From: Sphingobacterium sp. HMA12
Lineage (GTDB): Bacteria > Bacteroidota > Bacteroidia > Sphingobacteriales > Sphingobacteriaceae
Direction of reading: 5' to 3'
NCBI RefSeq assembly: GCF_002933815.1
Contig: NZ_BEYR01000006.1
Span: 186,001 to 250,000, forward strand
Length of the DNA stretch: 64,000 nucleotides
A program made the translations under genes and the position numbers. Shown in pieces: positions 42,548 through 51,434 of this stretch. Below the pieces are notes generated by a model. That model saw nothing but the letters and a program-made list of their open reading frames with translations, was not told where the DNA came from and searched no databases. How positions within the stretch are numbered: the stretch's first letter is position 1; each line of letters begins with the position of its first letter.

Positions 42548-44290
42548 CTAAACAAATTCTTTATCCGAAATATATTCCATCAATATTCCGGCTTGTCCAC
42601 CCAATTTCTTTTTCAAACGTTGCATTGATTTTTTGATTGCATCAGGAGTGACGCCCAAAACGTTAGCGACCTCTCTATTATTTAAGCCCATTTTCATAAG
42701 CACAATCACCCGCAGATTAGACTCTGTAATATCTGGAAATTTGGCCTGAATATCCTGCAATAAGTTAGGGAACTCCTTGGCCAGCAAAAGCTTAAATTCT
42801 TGCCATTTCTCATCCGTGATAAGATGGGATTGCAAAAGTGTTTTAAGTTCATCCCGATCTTTGGCACTTGTTTCCCCCATCTCATCAAGCATTGAAGAAA
42901 GAAGATTTATCTGCTCATTGTTGCGTTTGAGATAAACCATGTATTCTTCAATCTGACTTTTGGAACTCATCAGTTCTTTATCCAGTTCGGCTTTGGTATA
43001 CTTGAGATTTAGCAACTGATATTCATATGCCTGCATGCGCTTCCTCGAACGGTATCTAAAAGCATTGTAGATAAAAAAGAACAGCACCAATACAAACAGG
43101 CTTAATATCACCCACAATCTCGTTTCGGCACGTTTCTTTTTTATTAGCGCTTGCGCCAAGGATAACTTGTCGGCATATTTTTGTTTATCTGCCATAAATT
43201 TCAATTGCGATAAAACGGGATCTCCATCCAGAAACCGCAATGAATCCTGAAGTTGTTCAATCCTGCGCCGGGCATTGAGCTCTTGCTTCAAATCATGATT
43301 TTGAATGGCAAGATTCAACTTATGCTCCTCCAGCTCAAGTATTGTTTTTTTATCGTCAGCGCCTTCCAACAGATGTTCAGTTTCATTGATCAGTTGGCTG
43401 ACCTCTTGATTTTCTCCCATAGCAATACGCAAGCGAATACGCATCATCAAGGCAAAAATGGTATTTTTATTATTCCCCAGGGATTTCGAAATTTCCAGAT
43501 CTTTATCTAAAAGTGATAGTGCTTTTTTATAATCTTTCCTCCCTTCATAAATCCGTGCCTGATTGCCCAGAACCTTCGCATAACGAAGAGAATCCTTCTT
43601 AGAAAGTGCCAAATTCAGAGCAAGTTCAAAACTTTTCATTGCCTGCACGGTATCCCCACCGCTTTTTAAAGTCAATACACCTAAGTTGTCTAAAATCTCC
43701 GCTTTCAATTGCGGAGAAATATCCGCCTGTTGCTGACCTAATTCCAAATACTTAATTCCCGAACGATAATCCCCCAAAGTTCCGAAGAAATAGCCAAGCT
43801 TTTTGTAGGTCTGCGTCAGATCTAACATCAGTTCCGTTGGTATATCCTCCAGACCCTTTTCGCCCTCCAATAATAACGGAAGCGCTTCCGAAGCCTTCAA
43901 ACATCTATACAGATAAAATCCGTACATCACCTTTACCCAAGCTTTGACATTCAGATAATTATAATCCTTTTCCAGATCGAGGGCCTTTAGGTAGTATTTG
44001 TCACTAAAGCTATTTCTTCCACCTTCGCTGTCAAAAGATTGATCCGCTAATAAACAATAATAAATTGCAAGCAGGGCGTTATCGTTTTTTCGGATAGCCT
44101 GGTTAAAATAAGGCGTTAGGTATCTACTCAATGTAGCACTGGAAGTTCGGTGCCTTTGTGACTCTTGGATGATCGTCTCGTAAAAATTTTTTTCTTCCGC
44201 AGAGGAATTGGAATCCATTATATCCATTCCAAAAACAGCGCGACCGGGAATTATGGTTATCAAAAATAGTATAATAAAAAATCTCAGCAT
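42548..44290 (-). CDS. membrane-bound TPR protein with LuxR-type HTH
   Basis: The 580-residue protein has a signal-anchor, a long periplasmic region of tetratricopeptide repeats (about residues 60-360), and one membrane helix (WVILSLFVLVLFFFIYNAF). Then come a cytoplasmic coiled coil and a C-terminal LuxR-like helix-turn-helix (LMKMGLNNREVANVLGVTPDAIKKSMQRLKKKL). This layout, a sensor linked across the membrane to DNA binding without a kinase, is common in Bacteroidetes. The signal and target genes are unknown. Two copies of a 13-bp direct repeat stand upstream. Confidence 0.88.
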   Translation of the reverse strand: MLRFFIILFLITIIPGRAVFGMDIMDSNSSAEEKNFYETIIQESQRHRTSSATLSRYLTPYFNQAIRKNDNALLAIYYCLLADQSFDSEGGRNSFSDKYYLKALDLEKDYNYLNVKAWVKVMYGFYLYRCLKASEALPLLLEGEKGLEDIPTELMLDLTQTYKKLGYFFGTLGDYRSGIKYLELGQQQADISPQLKAEILDNLGVLTLKSGGDTVQAMKSFELALNLALSKKDSLRYAKVLGNQARIYEGRKDYKKALSLLDKDLEISKSLGNNKNTIFALMMRIRLRIAMGENQEVSQLINETEHLLEGADDKKTILELEEHKLNLAIQNHDLKQELNARRRIEQLQDSLRFLDGDPVLSQLKFMADKQKYADKLSLAQALIKKKRAETRLWVILSLFVLVLFFFIYNAFRYRSRKRMQAYEYQLLNLKYTKAELDKELMSSKSQIEEYMVYLKRNNEQINLLSSMLDEMGETSAKDRDELKTLLQSHLITDEKWQEFKLLLAKEFPNLLQDIQAKFPDITESNLRVIVLMKMGLNNREVANVLGVTPDAIKKSMQRLKKKLGGQAGILMEYISDKEFV

Positions 44291-44340
44291 ACCGGTATAG
44301 AAGTCGAATTTCTCACTAAAAATAAAAAATAATTTTAATT

Positions 44341-44369
44341 AAATCAGCATACACTAAAATCAGCATACA
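44341..44369 (-). repeat. two 13-bp direct repeats upstream of the TPR-HTH gene
   Basis: AAATCAGCATACA occurs at 44341-44353 and 44357-44369, a 16-bp period. A third partial copy (TCAGCATAC) covers the start codon at 44290. They could be binding sites for the protein itself. Confidence 0.55.
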
Positions 44370-44441
44370 GATAAGAAGAGAAATACACTGATCCGATAAA
44401 ATAAATCATTAAGCGGAGATTCCCGGACATCTTAGATATCT

Positions 44442-45041
44442 CTAGAATGAGGCATCGTGCCCATGAGAACTAAAACTATAAATGTGATTTGGTGTAATTG
44501 CTTTAGTCAATACAACATCGTGTTCATTTCGATCAGCGATTCGCTCAATTGGATCAAAAAAAGATAATCCTACACGTTGGGTCTCTGACGTACAAAGCGA
44601 AAAAAAACGATCATAAAATCCTTTTCCATAACCTACCCGATGACCATCAACATCAAATGCCAACAAAGGAACGAGAATAAAATCAATAACCGAAGGAGAT
44701 ACTTCTACTCCTGCAACAGGCTGCGGAATTCCCCATTCATTCGTCTCGAAAATCGTTTGATGATCAAGGATATAGTGTTGCATAGAATAGTCCGAAAAAT
44801 TTGAGCGAGATACGACCAAGATAATTTTCGGAAAAAATTCCTTCACATAATTTATGATGGGATAAGTATCGGGTTCATGATATTTTTGGATTGGAAGAAA
44901 AACATGTATATAGCTAACCTTTGTTAGATCTATTTTTTGAAATTGCAACAGTAAACCATGGCTAAGACTTTCCTCATCTTCTTTGGAAAGTTGGCATCTT
45001 TTTATCTTAAACTCCTGTCTCAATTCCTTTTTAGATTTCAT
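44442..45041 (-). CDS. 5-formyltetrahydrofolate cyclo-ligase
   Basis: The 199-residue protein makes 5,10-methenyltetrahydrofolate from 5-formyl-THF with ATP. The C-terminal GYGKGFYDRFF motif is the family signature, and LVPLLAFDVDGHRVG just before it completes the site. It is transcribed in the same direction as the TPR-HTH gene, 151 bp upstream of it, and as efp on its far side. Confidence 0.9.
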   Translation of the reverse strand: MKSKKELRQEFKIKRCQLSKEDEESLSHGLLLQFQKIDLTKVSYIHVFLPIQKYHEPDTYPIINYVKEFFPKIILVVSRSNFSDYSMQHYILDHQTIFETNEWGIPQPVAGVEVSPSVIDFILVPLLAFDVDGHRVGYGKGFYDRFFSLCTSETQRVGLSFFDPIERIADRNEHDVVLTKAITPNHIYSFSSHGHDASF

Positions 45042-45140
45042 GCTTAAAGATAATTTTTTTATTCCATCATTCAGATAAAACGCATCCAGTAAATGGATGA
45101 TCTAATTCTCGATAATGAAACTGCAAATAGACGGAAGCAG

Positions 45141-45177
45141 AAAAAAAACGGCCTTGTAGCGAGCGCTATCAAGACCG
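45141..45177 (-). terminator. terminator after efp
   Basis: In minus-strand orientation a hairpin (45177 to 45149, CGG...CCG outer pairs with one mismatch and one bulge) is followed by eight U residues (45148-45141). It lies 30 bp beyond the efp stop. Confidence 0.75.
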
Positions 45178-45206
45178 AATAATCAACCTAAACCTAAAAT
45201 CTTATA

Positions 45207-45767
45207 TTACTTTACGCGTTCGATATAATTACCAGTTTGCGTATCGACTCTTACTTTCTCTCCTTGATTAATAAACAAAGGCACCATAATCTCTACTCCT
45301 GTTTCTACTGTAGCTTTTTTCAAAGCATTTGTAGAAGTATCTCCTTTCACTGCTGGCTCTGTATAAGTAATTTCCAATTCAACACTTTTAGGTGCTTCTG
45401 CCATGATCGGCTCATCACTTTCAAAAGCAATAATTACAGTCATTCCTTCTTTCAGGAAACGAGCTGAATCGCCAAATAAAAATTTGGGGATATTGAATTG
45501 TTCGTATGTGTTGTTGTCCATCACGACAAAGAATTCACCATCTTCGTATAAGTATTGATAATCATTCGTTTCCACACGTGCAATCTCAACACTCTCATCA
45601 ACTCTAAAACGATATTCAACTAATTTTCCGGTCTTCACGTTACGCATTCTTGCTTGATAGAAAGCACGTAAATTACCTGGAGTACGGTGTATATATTCTT
45701 CTACAGAGACTAACTCTCCGTTAAATCTTAAAATATTTCCTGATTTTACCTCTGATGCCTTAGCCAT
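45207..45767 (-). CDS. efp: elongation factor P with asparagine at the loop tip
   Basis: EF-P relieves ribosomes that stall at polyproline. The 186-residue protein has the three-domain shape: the KOW-like N-terminal domain, FFVVMDNNTYEQFNIP in the middle, and GVEIMVPLFINQGEKVRVDTQTGNYIERVK at the end. The beta3-beta4 loop, where E. coli reads PGKGQAF with the beta-lysylated Lys34, here reads HRTPGNLRAF. The tip residue is Asn32, read directly from the codon AAT. No epmA or earP is visible nearby. A hairpin terminator follows. Confidence 0.97.
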   Translation of the reverse strand: MAKASEVKSGNILRFNGELVSVEEYIHRTPGNLRAFYQARMRNVKTGKLVEYRFRVDESVEIARVETNDYQYLYEDGEFFVVMDNNTYEQFNIPKFLFGDSARFLKEGMTVIIAFESDEPIMAEAPKSVELEITYTEPAVKGDTSTNALKKATVETGVEIMVPLFINQGEKVRVDTQTGNYIERVK

Positions 45768-45810
45768 TCTTTGAATTGAACTTTAAACGGTTATCTCATT
45801 ATTGAGTCGT

Positions 45811-45818
45811 CAAAAATA
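45811..45818 (-). promoter_or_regulatory. candidate -7 box for efp
   Basis: The minus strand reads TATTTTTG, an exact match to TAnnTTTG, 43 nt before the efp ATG. No good -33 is seen, so efp may also be read through from the lipid A run. Confidence 0.3.
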
Positions 45819-45851
45819 CAAAAACTAATTGTGTTATTAAAATTTCATTCG

Positions 45852-46475
45852 CTACTTTTTGAAGTCGGCGATAGAAATAGTTTCGTCACAGAATTCGTAT
45901 TCTTTTTTTTGATTTGAACAAATAATAAACAATCTAAAATCGAGCTTGGTAAGGTCTATTAAATTCAGGTACCATTCTTCTCCAGCACTATCCAGATTGC
46001 TTGTTGGCTCGTCCAACAAGACCAAAGGTGAATCGGAGCAACAGGCCAAAACCAATTTAACACGTTGCCGCATACCTGATGAAAAGTGTTTTATTTCTTT
46101 ATCCAAGGCATTTTCCAGTCCCAACAAATTCACAACACTTTCTTTATCAAAACCTGGGAGATAACTTTTAAACTGAAAATGAAAATCGAGCAATTCACGC
46201 AAGGTAAATTCTTCGATTAATTCCATATAAGGTGCGGCAATAGACAGCTGTTGATAAACCTGATCTATACCAATATTGAGTTCTTTATTGGTATAAATCA
46301 ATTCCCCTTGTGAGGGTGATAAGCTGCCAGAGAGAACCTTCAAGAAGGTTGATTTTCCAGAACCATTTTGTCCGAGAACAGCATAACTCTTTCCGGACTC
46401 AAAACAATAATTAATATGCCTGAAAATCCATTCACTGTTATATCTTCGACCAATATCCTTTAATGTTATTTCCAA
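45852..46475 (-). CDS. solitary ABC transporter ATPase at the end of the lipid A run
   Basis: The 207-residue ATPase has Walker A LGQNGSGKSTFLKVLSG, the ABC signature HFSSGMRQRVKLVLACC, and Walker B LVLLDEPTSNLD. No permease partner is encoded nearby. It begins with TTG, since no ATG is in frame before a stop; the protein then opens MEITLKDIGRRY. It follows lpxA by 23 bp and could supply energy for an unknown envelope transporter. Confidence 0.88.
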   Translation of the reverse strand: MEITLKDIGRRYNSEWIFRHINYCFESGKSYAVLGQNGSGKSTFLKVLSGSLSPSQGELIYTNKELNIGIDQVYQQLSIAAPYMELIEEFTLRELLDFHFQFKSYLPGFDKESVVNLLGLENALDKEIKHFSSGMRQRVKLVLACCSDSPLVLLDEPTSNLDSAGEEWYLNLIDLTKLDFRLFIICSNQKKEYEFCDETISIADFKK

Positions 46476-46498
46476 AGTGATACGATTCGGTAATGCAA

Positions 46499-47287
46499 TT
46501 ACATTGCTCTATTATTGAATCCCTTCATGATCCCTCGTCCAGAATTTCGGATGAAATCCAAAATTTCATCACGGATTTCCGTTGCCTGATATTCCGCTTC
46601 TATAATTTCTATTGCCTTAGCTAGGTTTCTGTTTTGAACAAATAGAATACGGTAAAGGTTTTGAATTTCGGCAATCTGTTCTTCCGAAAATCCTCTCCTC
46701 CTCAATCCTACAGAGTTAATTCCGGCGTACGAAATCGGCTCACGGGCTGCTTTTACAAACGGAGGAATATCTTTACGTACCAGAGATCCACCTGTGACAA
46801 ATGCATGTGACCCAATTTTCACAAACTGATGTACGGCCACCATTCCGGCCAAAACAACATAATCCCCGACGGTAATATGTCCCGCAAGTGTACTATTATT
46901 CGAAAACACACAATTGTCGCCCACTTCACAATCGTGTGCAACGTGGCTGTAAGCTTGAATCAAGCAGTTTTTACCAATGACAGTTTTATATCTATCCTTC
47001 GTTCCCCGATTAATTGTCACACACTCACGAATCGTTGTATTATCACCAATTTCTGCTGTTGTAATTTCACCATCAAATTTTAAATCTTGAGGTTCACCAG
47101 AAATCACGGCGCCGGGATATATCTTACAGTTTTTTCCAATTCGAGCTCCATCCATAATGGTCACATTTGAGCCTATCCAAGTTCCCTCTCCAATGACAAC
47201 GTCTTTGTAAATGGTTACAAATGGTTCAATGACCACATTTTTAGCAATCTTTGCTTCTGGATGAATATAAGCTAATGGCTGTATCAT
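46499..47287 (-). CDS. lpxA: UDP-N-acetylglucosamine acyltransferase
   Basis: LpxA adds the first 3-hydroxyacyl chain to UDP-GlcNAc in lipid A synthesis. The 262-residue protein is a left-handed beta-helix with hexapeptide turns (IAKNVVIEPFVTI, IGDNTTIRECVTINRGT). The catalytic His is in AYSHVAHDCEVG, and a helical C-terminus follows (IQNLYRILFVQNRNLAKAIE). It lies 10 bp after lpxC-fabZ, in the usual Bacteroidetes order. Confidence 0.97.
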   Translation of the reverse strand: MIQPLAYIHPEAKIAKNVVIEPFVTIYKDVVIGEGTWIGSNVTIMDGARIGKNCKIYPGAVISGEPQDLKFDGEITTAEIGDNTTIRECVTINRGTKDRYKTVIGKNCLIQAYSHVAHDCEVGDNCVFSNNSTLAGHITVGDYVVLAGMVAVHQFVKIGSHAFVTGGSLVRKDIPPFVKAAREPISYAGINSVGLRRRGFSEEQIAEIQNLYRILFVQNRNLAKAIEIIEAEYQATEIRDEILDFIRNSGRGIMKGFNNRAM

Positions 47288-47297
47288 CTATACTTCT

Positions 47298-48698
47298 TTA
47301 GTTGTTATTTACTCTTACGATCTGTGCCATAAGTTCAGCCTCACAGACAATTTTCTCTCCTACCATGGCCACACCTTTCATTTTAGCGATACCTCTCCGG
47401 ATTGGTTCCATTAAATCACATCTAAAAATAACAGAGTCTCCGGGAGTAACTTGCGCTTTAAAACGTGCATTCTCGATTTTGAGAAATAATGTTAACCAAT
47501 TTTCAGGATCTGGAACAGTCTTTAATACCAAGATACCGCCAGTCTGTGCCATCGCTTCGACCTGCAACACACCCGGAAATAACGGAGCTCCAGGAAAATG
47601 ACCCATAAATAGATCTTCATTCATGGTTACATTCTTTAATCCCACAACATGTGTCTCGGTTAACTCCAAAATTTTATCGACCATAAGCATTGGTTGACGA
47701 TGTGGAAGAATTTTCATGATCTCCACGGTATCATACAATGCCGGCATATTTGGATCGTAAACTTTTATTTTTTTACGGGTTTTATCTTTCTTAATCTGCT
47801 CTTTAATTTTCTTTGCAAAAGCGACATTTGCAGCATGTCCCGGACGGGCAGCCATAATATGGCCTTTCAGAGGTCTTCCCACTAAAGCCAAATCACCTAC
47901 CATATCCAACAGTTTATGTCGGGCCGGCTCATTCTGATGACGCAACTGATTATTATTCAGGATCCCCTCTTTGGCAACAGCAACAGTCTCTTTATGGAAA
48001 AGATGTGCAAGCTTCTGTAGTTCTTCAGGCGTAGTTTCTTTATCAACAATCACGATCGCATTGCTTAGATCCCCACCTTTGATCAATCCATGATCGACGA
48101 GCATCTCCAATTCATGCAAAAAACAAAACGTACGCGAAGAAGCGATTTCAGCTTTAAAATCTTCAATAGAAGTAATCGCCGCATGTTGGCTCCCCAATAC
48201 AGGTGAGTTAAAATCGATCATACAAGTCAACCGATAACCATCCATAGGCATTCCCAAGATCTCAACTTTACGATCTGGCTCAGCATAATGGATATTATTG
48301 GATATCTCATAATAATCTCTATCAGCATCTTGTTCTTCAAACCCCGCTTCTTCCAACAATTTCACAAAAATTGCTGAACTCCCATCTAATATCGGAATTT
48401 CAGGACCATCAATATCAATCAGGACGTTATCGATTTGCAGACCAATTAATGATGCCATTAAATGTTCGATCGTACTAACACTTGCTCCATTTTGAGAAAT
48501 GGTAGTTCCTCGGGAAGTGTCTGTGACGTTATCTGCATCAACCAGAATCTCTGGCTGACCTTCTAAATCTACACGTCTGAACTTAAACCAGTGATTTTCC
48601 GGAGCCGGTTTGATCGTCATAGATACAATTTTCCCTGTATGAAGACCTACCCCCGAAATTTCAACCTCGTTTTTGATGGTTCTCTGTTTCACATTCAT
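47298..48698 (-). CDS. lpxC: bifunctional LpxC deacetylase / FabZ dehydratase
   Basis: The fusion joins two lipid A-related enzymes. Residues about 1-300 are LpxC, the zinc deacetylase that commits to lipid A (EVEISGVGLHTGKIVS, ISTIEHLMASLIG, and the zinc-binding HELEMLVDHGLIKGG and KLLDMVGDLALVG regions). From about residue 320 it is FabZ, the 3-hydroxyacyl-ACP dehydratase (LPHRQPMLMVDKI, GHFPGAPLFPGVLQVEAMAQTGG). The fusion is typical of Bacteroidetes. I prefer the ATG at 48698 (MNVKQRTIKN) over one four codons upstream. Confidence 0.96.
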   Translation of the reverse strand: MNVKQRTIKNEVEISGVGLHTGKIVSMTIKPAPENHWFKFRRVDLEGQPEILVDADNVTDTSRGTTISQNGASVSTIEHLMASLIGLQIDNVLIDIDGPEIPILDGSSAIFVKLLEEAGFEEQDADRDYYEISNNIHYAEPDRKVEILGMPMDGYRLTCMIDFNSPVLGSQHAAITSIEDFKAEIASSRTFCFLHELEMLVDHGLIKGGDLSNAIVIVDKETTPEELQKLAHLFHKETVAVAKEGILNNNQLRHQNEPARHKLLDMVGDLALVGRPLKGHIMAARPGHAANVAFAKKIKEQIKKDKTRKKIKVYDPNMPALYDTVEIMKILPHRQPMLMVDKILELTETHVVGLKNVTMNEDLFMGHFPGAPLFPGVLQVEAMAQTGGILVLKTVPDPENWLTLFLKIENARFKAQVTPGDSVIFRCDLMEPIRRGIAKMKGVAMVGEKIVCEAELMAQIVRVNNN

Positions 48699-48842
48699 TT
48701 CTAATAACATATTTTTAAATCAAAACTTCTTTTGACGGAACCATCATGAGATTATAATATTTATATCGAAATAGCAGCAAGCTAGGACTGCTCATGATAG
48801 CTTCATTACAATTAAATAACAGTTTATTTCAATGAAAAAAGA

Positions 48843-49883
48843 TTATTTTAACTTCGATTCTATTAATTTTTCTAGCTCCTGGATACGTTTCTCCAGTTCT
48901 GGAAGACGAGCAAAAATGACATTGGATCTTAACTGAGGCTGATACGGCATTACCGGCGTCCCACCCCATTTTTTCCCCTCATCTTTAATTGATCTGTTAA
49001 CGCCGGATTGAGCCTGTATTTGGGAGCCTTTAGCCACAACAATATGACCAACAACGCCAACCTGACCACCTAATACCACACGCTCTCCAATTTTTGAGCT
49101 TCCAGAAATCCCTGTCTGTGCAGCAATAACTGTATTCTTACCAATATCAACGTTATGTGCTATCTGAATCAAATTATCTAACTTGACGCCGTCACGAACT
49201 ATCGTAGCTCCCATTGTCGCTCTATCGATCACCGTATTGGCGCCAATCTCGACATTATCTTCTATTTGAACGTATCCTATTTGAGGAACCTTCTTATAAG
49301 TACCATCTTCCTGCGGCGCGAAACCAAAACCATCAGACCCAATCACAACGCCCGAATGAACAACTACATTCTTACCTACTTTACAGTCATGATAGATCTT
49401 CACTCCTGGATACAACGTTGTGTTATCATCAATAGTGACTTTGTCCCCTATAAAAACCTGTGGATAAATTTTCACATGATCTCCAATCTTCGCTCCCTTA
49501 CCGATATAGGCAAATGCCCCAATATATCCCCCTGTGCCTATTGTTGCCTCAGGATGTATAAAACATGGTTCTTCACGTCCGCTTTTATCAAGACGAAATT
49601 CGTTATACATATTCAGTATGGTAGAGAAAGCCGCATACGCATTCTTTACACGAATAATCGTGAGTGTCGGTTTGGTATCTTGCATCAATTGCAAATCTTC
49701 ATTCACAATGACAATGGAAGCATCCGTGTTATAAATAAAATGCTCATATTTTGGATTTGACAAAAAAGAAAGATCGCCTTTTTTACCTTCCTCAATTTTG
49801 GCAAGGTTACCTACAGTAACTTCTGGATTCCCCTCAATCCTTCCTTCTAATAATGTCCCTATTTGTTGAGCAGTAAATTGCAT
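48843..49883 (-). CDS. lpxD: UDP-3-O-acylglucosamine N-acyltransferase
   Basis: LpxD adds the second acyl chain in lipid A synthesis. The 346-residue protein has an N-terminal uridine-binding domain and a beta-helix with hexapeptide repeats (IGAFAYIGKGAKIGDHVKI, VVHSGVVIGSDGFGFAPQEDG). The catalytic His lies in LIQIAHNVDIGKNT. A C-terminal helix follows. It is the first gene of the run lpxD, lpxC-fabZ, lpxA, ABC ATPase on the minus strand, 145 bp before lpxC. Confidence 0.96.
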   Translation of the reverse strand: MQFTAQQIGTLLEGRIEGNPEVTVGNLAKIEEGKKGDLSFLSNPKYEHFIYNTDASIVIVNEDLQLMQDTKPTLTIIRVKNAYAAFSTILNMYNEFRLDKSGREEPCFIHPEATIGTGGYIGAFAYIGKGAKIGDHVKIYPQVFIGDKVTIDDNTTLYPGVKIYHDCKVGKNVVVHSGVVIGSDGFGFAPQEDGTYKKVPQIGYVQIEDNVEIGANTVIDRATMGATIVRDGVKLDNLIQIAHNVDIGKNTVIAAQTGISGSSKIGERVVLGGQVGVVGHIVVAKGSQIQAQSGVNRSIKDEGKKWGGTPVMPYQPQLRSNVIFARLPELEKRIQELEKLIESKLK

Positions 49884-49887
49884 GGTA

Positions 49888-49895
49888 CAAATCTA
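49888..49895 (-). promoter_or_regulatory. candidate -7 box immediately before lpxD
   Basis: The minus strand reads TAGATTTG, an exact TAnnTTTG match, 4 nt before the lpxD ATG. No -33 is obvious, so this is only a possible near-leaderless start. Confidence 0.3.
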
Positions 49896-49916
49896 TGTTT
49901 TTTTATTAAAAAATAA

Positions 49917-51167
49917 CTATCCAGCAGAAGGAATTGCAATATATCCCACCTCTTTTGGATAACATAACGCATATTTGGATACATTTTTAGACAATGCTTC
50001 TAAATTTCCAAGATCCGATGCTTCGGTAATATCAATGAGTTCACCAGATTTCAATAATATCTTGATTTGATCGTTTGAGGGGTTATATGCACGATTGTGA
50101 ATTTCTTCCGTAAATACATAATAATGGATATCTTCCTGTCTTACTCCCAAGAACGCTTGCACCTTGCTTTTTACCAGTTCAAGATATGCTGTAGAAAAGG
50201 GCTTATTGCTCATTATTGAACGATATAGATCCCTTTTCATAATTCGCTGGCACATTTTACTCAAAATCTCATCCTCATGTCGTTCCCATGTTTTTATTGC
50301 GGACATAATATCCGTATCATCTAAACGGGTAAACCAGTCTAAATGCAACGGGTCATCCAAAAAATTTGTGCGATCAACCTGCTGACTCAAAAACCAATGA
50401 AATGCTGGCGTAGAAAAAAGTTCCTTACCAGATGCGGTCAAGTCTTTCGCTCTTTGTAAAATTTTAATCAATAATTGCTCTGCTCCGATAACGGTTTTGT
50501 GTAAATAGACCTGCCAATACATTAACCTCCGCGCAATAAGGAATTTTTCCACGGAATAGAGCCCCTTATATTCAACGACAATCTCATCATTCACAACATT
50601 CAACATCTTTATAATCCGATCGAATGAAATGACCCCTTCAGAAACTCCCGTGAAGAAGCTGTCTCGATTTAAATAGTCCATGCGATCCACATCCAATTGA
50701 CTTGAAACAAGCTGATGAAGGAATTTTCGCTCATATTGATTATTAAAAATAGCAATAGCCAAGCTTAATCTCCCTCCTAGATCTTGATTTATGCGATCCA
50801 TCAGCAAGGAGGAAAGCAACTCGTGTGAAACACCCACAATCAAACTATGTTCTAAAGAGTGAGAAAAAGGCCCATGACCGATATCATGCAATAAAATAGC
50901 AGCCAAGACCGCCTCTTCTTCAAGCACTGAAATTTCGATCCCCTTGCTCCGAAGGGTTTCCAATGCCATCGACATAAGATGCATAGCACCTATTGCATGT
51001 TGAAACCGTGTATGCAATGCTCCAGGGTACACCAAGTGAGTCATACTCACCTGTTTAATATAACGAAGTCGCTGAAAATAAGGGTGCTGTACAAGGTCAA
51101 AGACCAATCCCGTCGGAATGGCAACAAACCCATACACAGGATCATTGATGATTTTATTTTTGTTCAA
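49917..51167 (-). CDS. HD-domain phosphohydrolase (dNTPase-like)
   Basis: The 416-residue protein has HTRFQHAIGAMHLM and HDIGHGPFSHSLEH, the histidine/aspartate metal sites of the dGTPase-like HD family. The start is a TTG (MNKNKIINDPVYGF), as an in-frame ATG does not occur before the upstream stop. Substrate is probably a nucleotide, but no subfamily-specific motif is visible. The gene stands 33 bp upstream of lpxD on the same strand and may be read with it. Confidence 0.88.
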   Translation of the reverse strand: MNKNKIINDPVYGFVAIPTGLVFDLVQHPYFQRLRYIKQVSMTHLVYPGALHTRFQHAIGAMHLMSMALETLRSKGIEISVLEEEAVLAAILLHDIGHGPFSHSLEHSLIVGVSHELLSSLLMDRINQDLGGRLSLAIAIFNNQYERKFLHQLVSSQLDVDRMDYLNRDSFFTGVSEGVISFDRIIKMLNVVNDEIVVEYKGLYSVEKFLIARRLMYWQVYLHKTVIGAEQLLIKILQRAKDLTASGKELFSTPAFHWFLSQQVDRTNFLDDPLHLDWFTRLDDTDIMSAIKTWERHEDEILSKMCQRIMKRDLYRSIMSNKPFSTAYLELVKSKVQAFLGVRQEDIHYYVFTEEIHNRAYNPSNDQIKILLKSGELIDITEASDLGNLEALSKNVSKYALCYPKEVGYIAIPSAG

Positions 51168-51434
51168 TGTGGCGATAAATTAATACTACTTTTCAACATA
51201 TTAAATTGAAAACCTAGTTTTTAAAACACAAACTTATGGTTATCACTAATATAAACTTAAAACAAAGATAGTTAGTTCATCGTTAAGAAATGTTAAAAAT
51301 AAATCTAAAGCACGATATTTGCTTATGTTAGTATCATATTGAAATCCATTCAATAAACGAGGTATTTTCTTTTGTTACAATTCAATTTTGAGTAACACTA
51401 CCAACCTCTCATACAAGTAGACATATATAACAAG

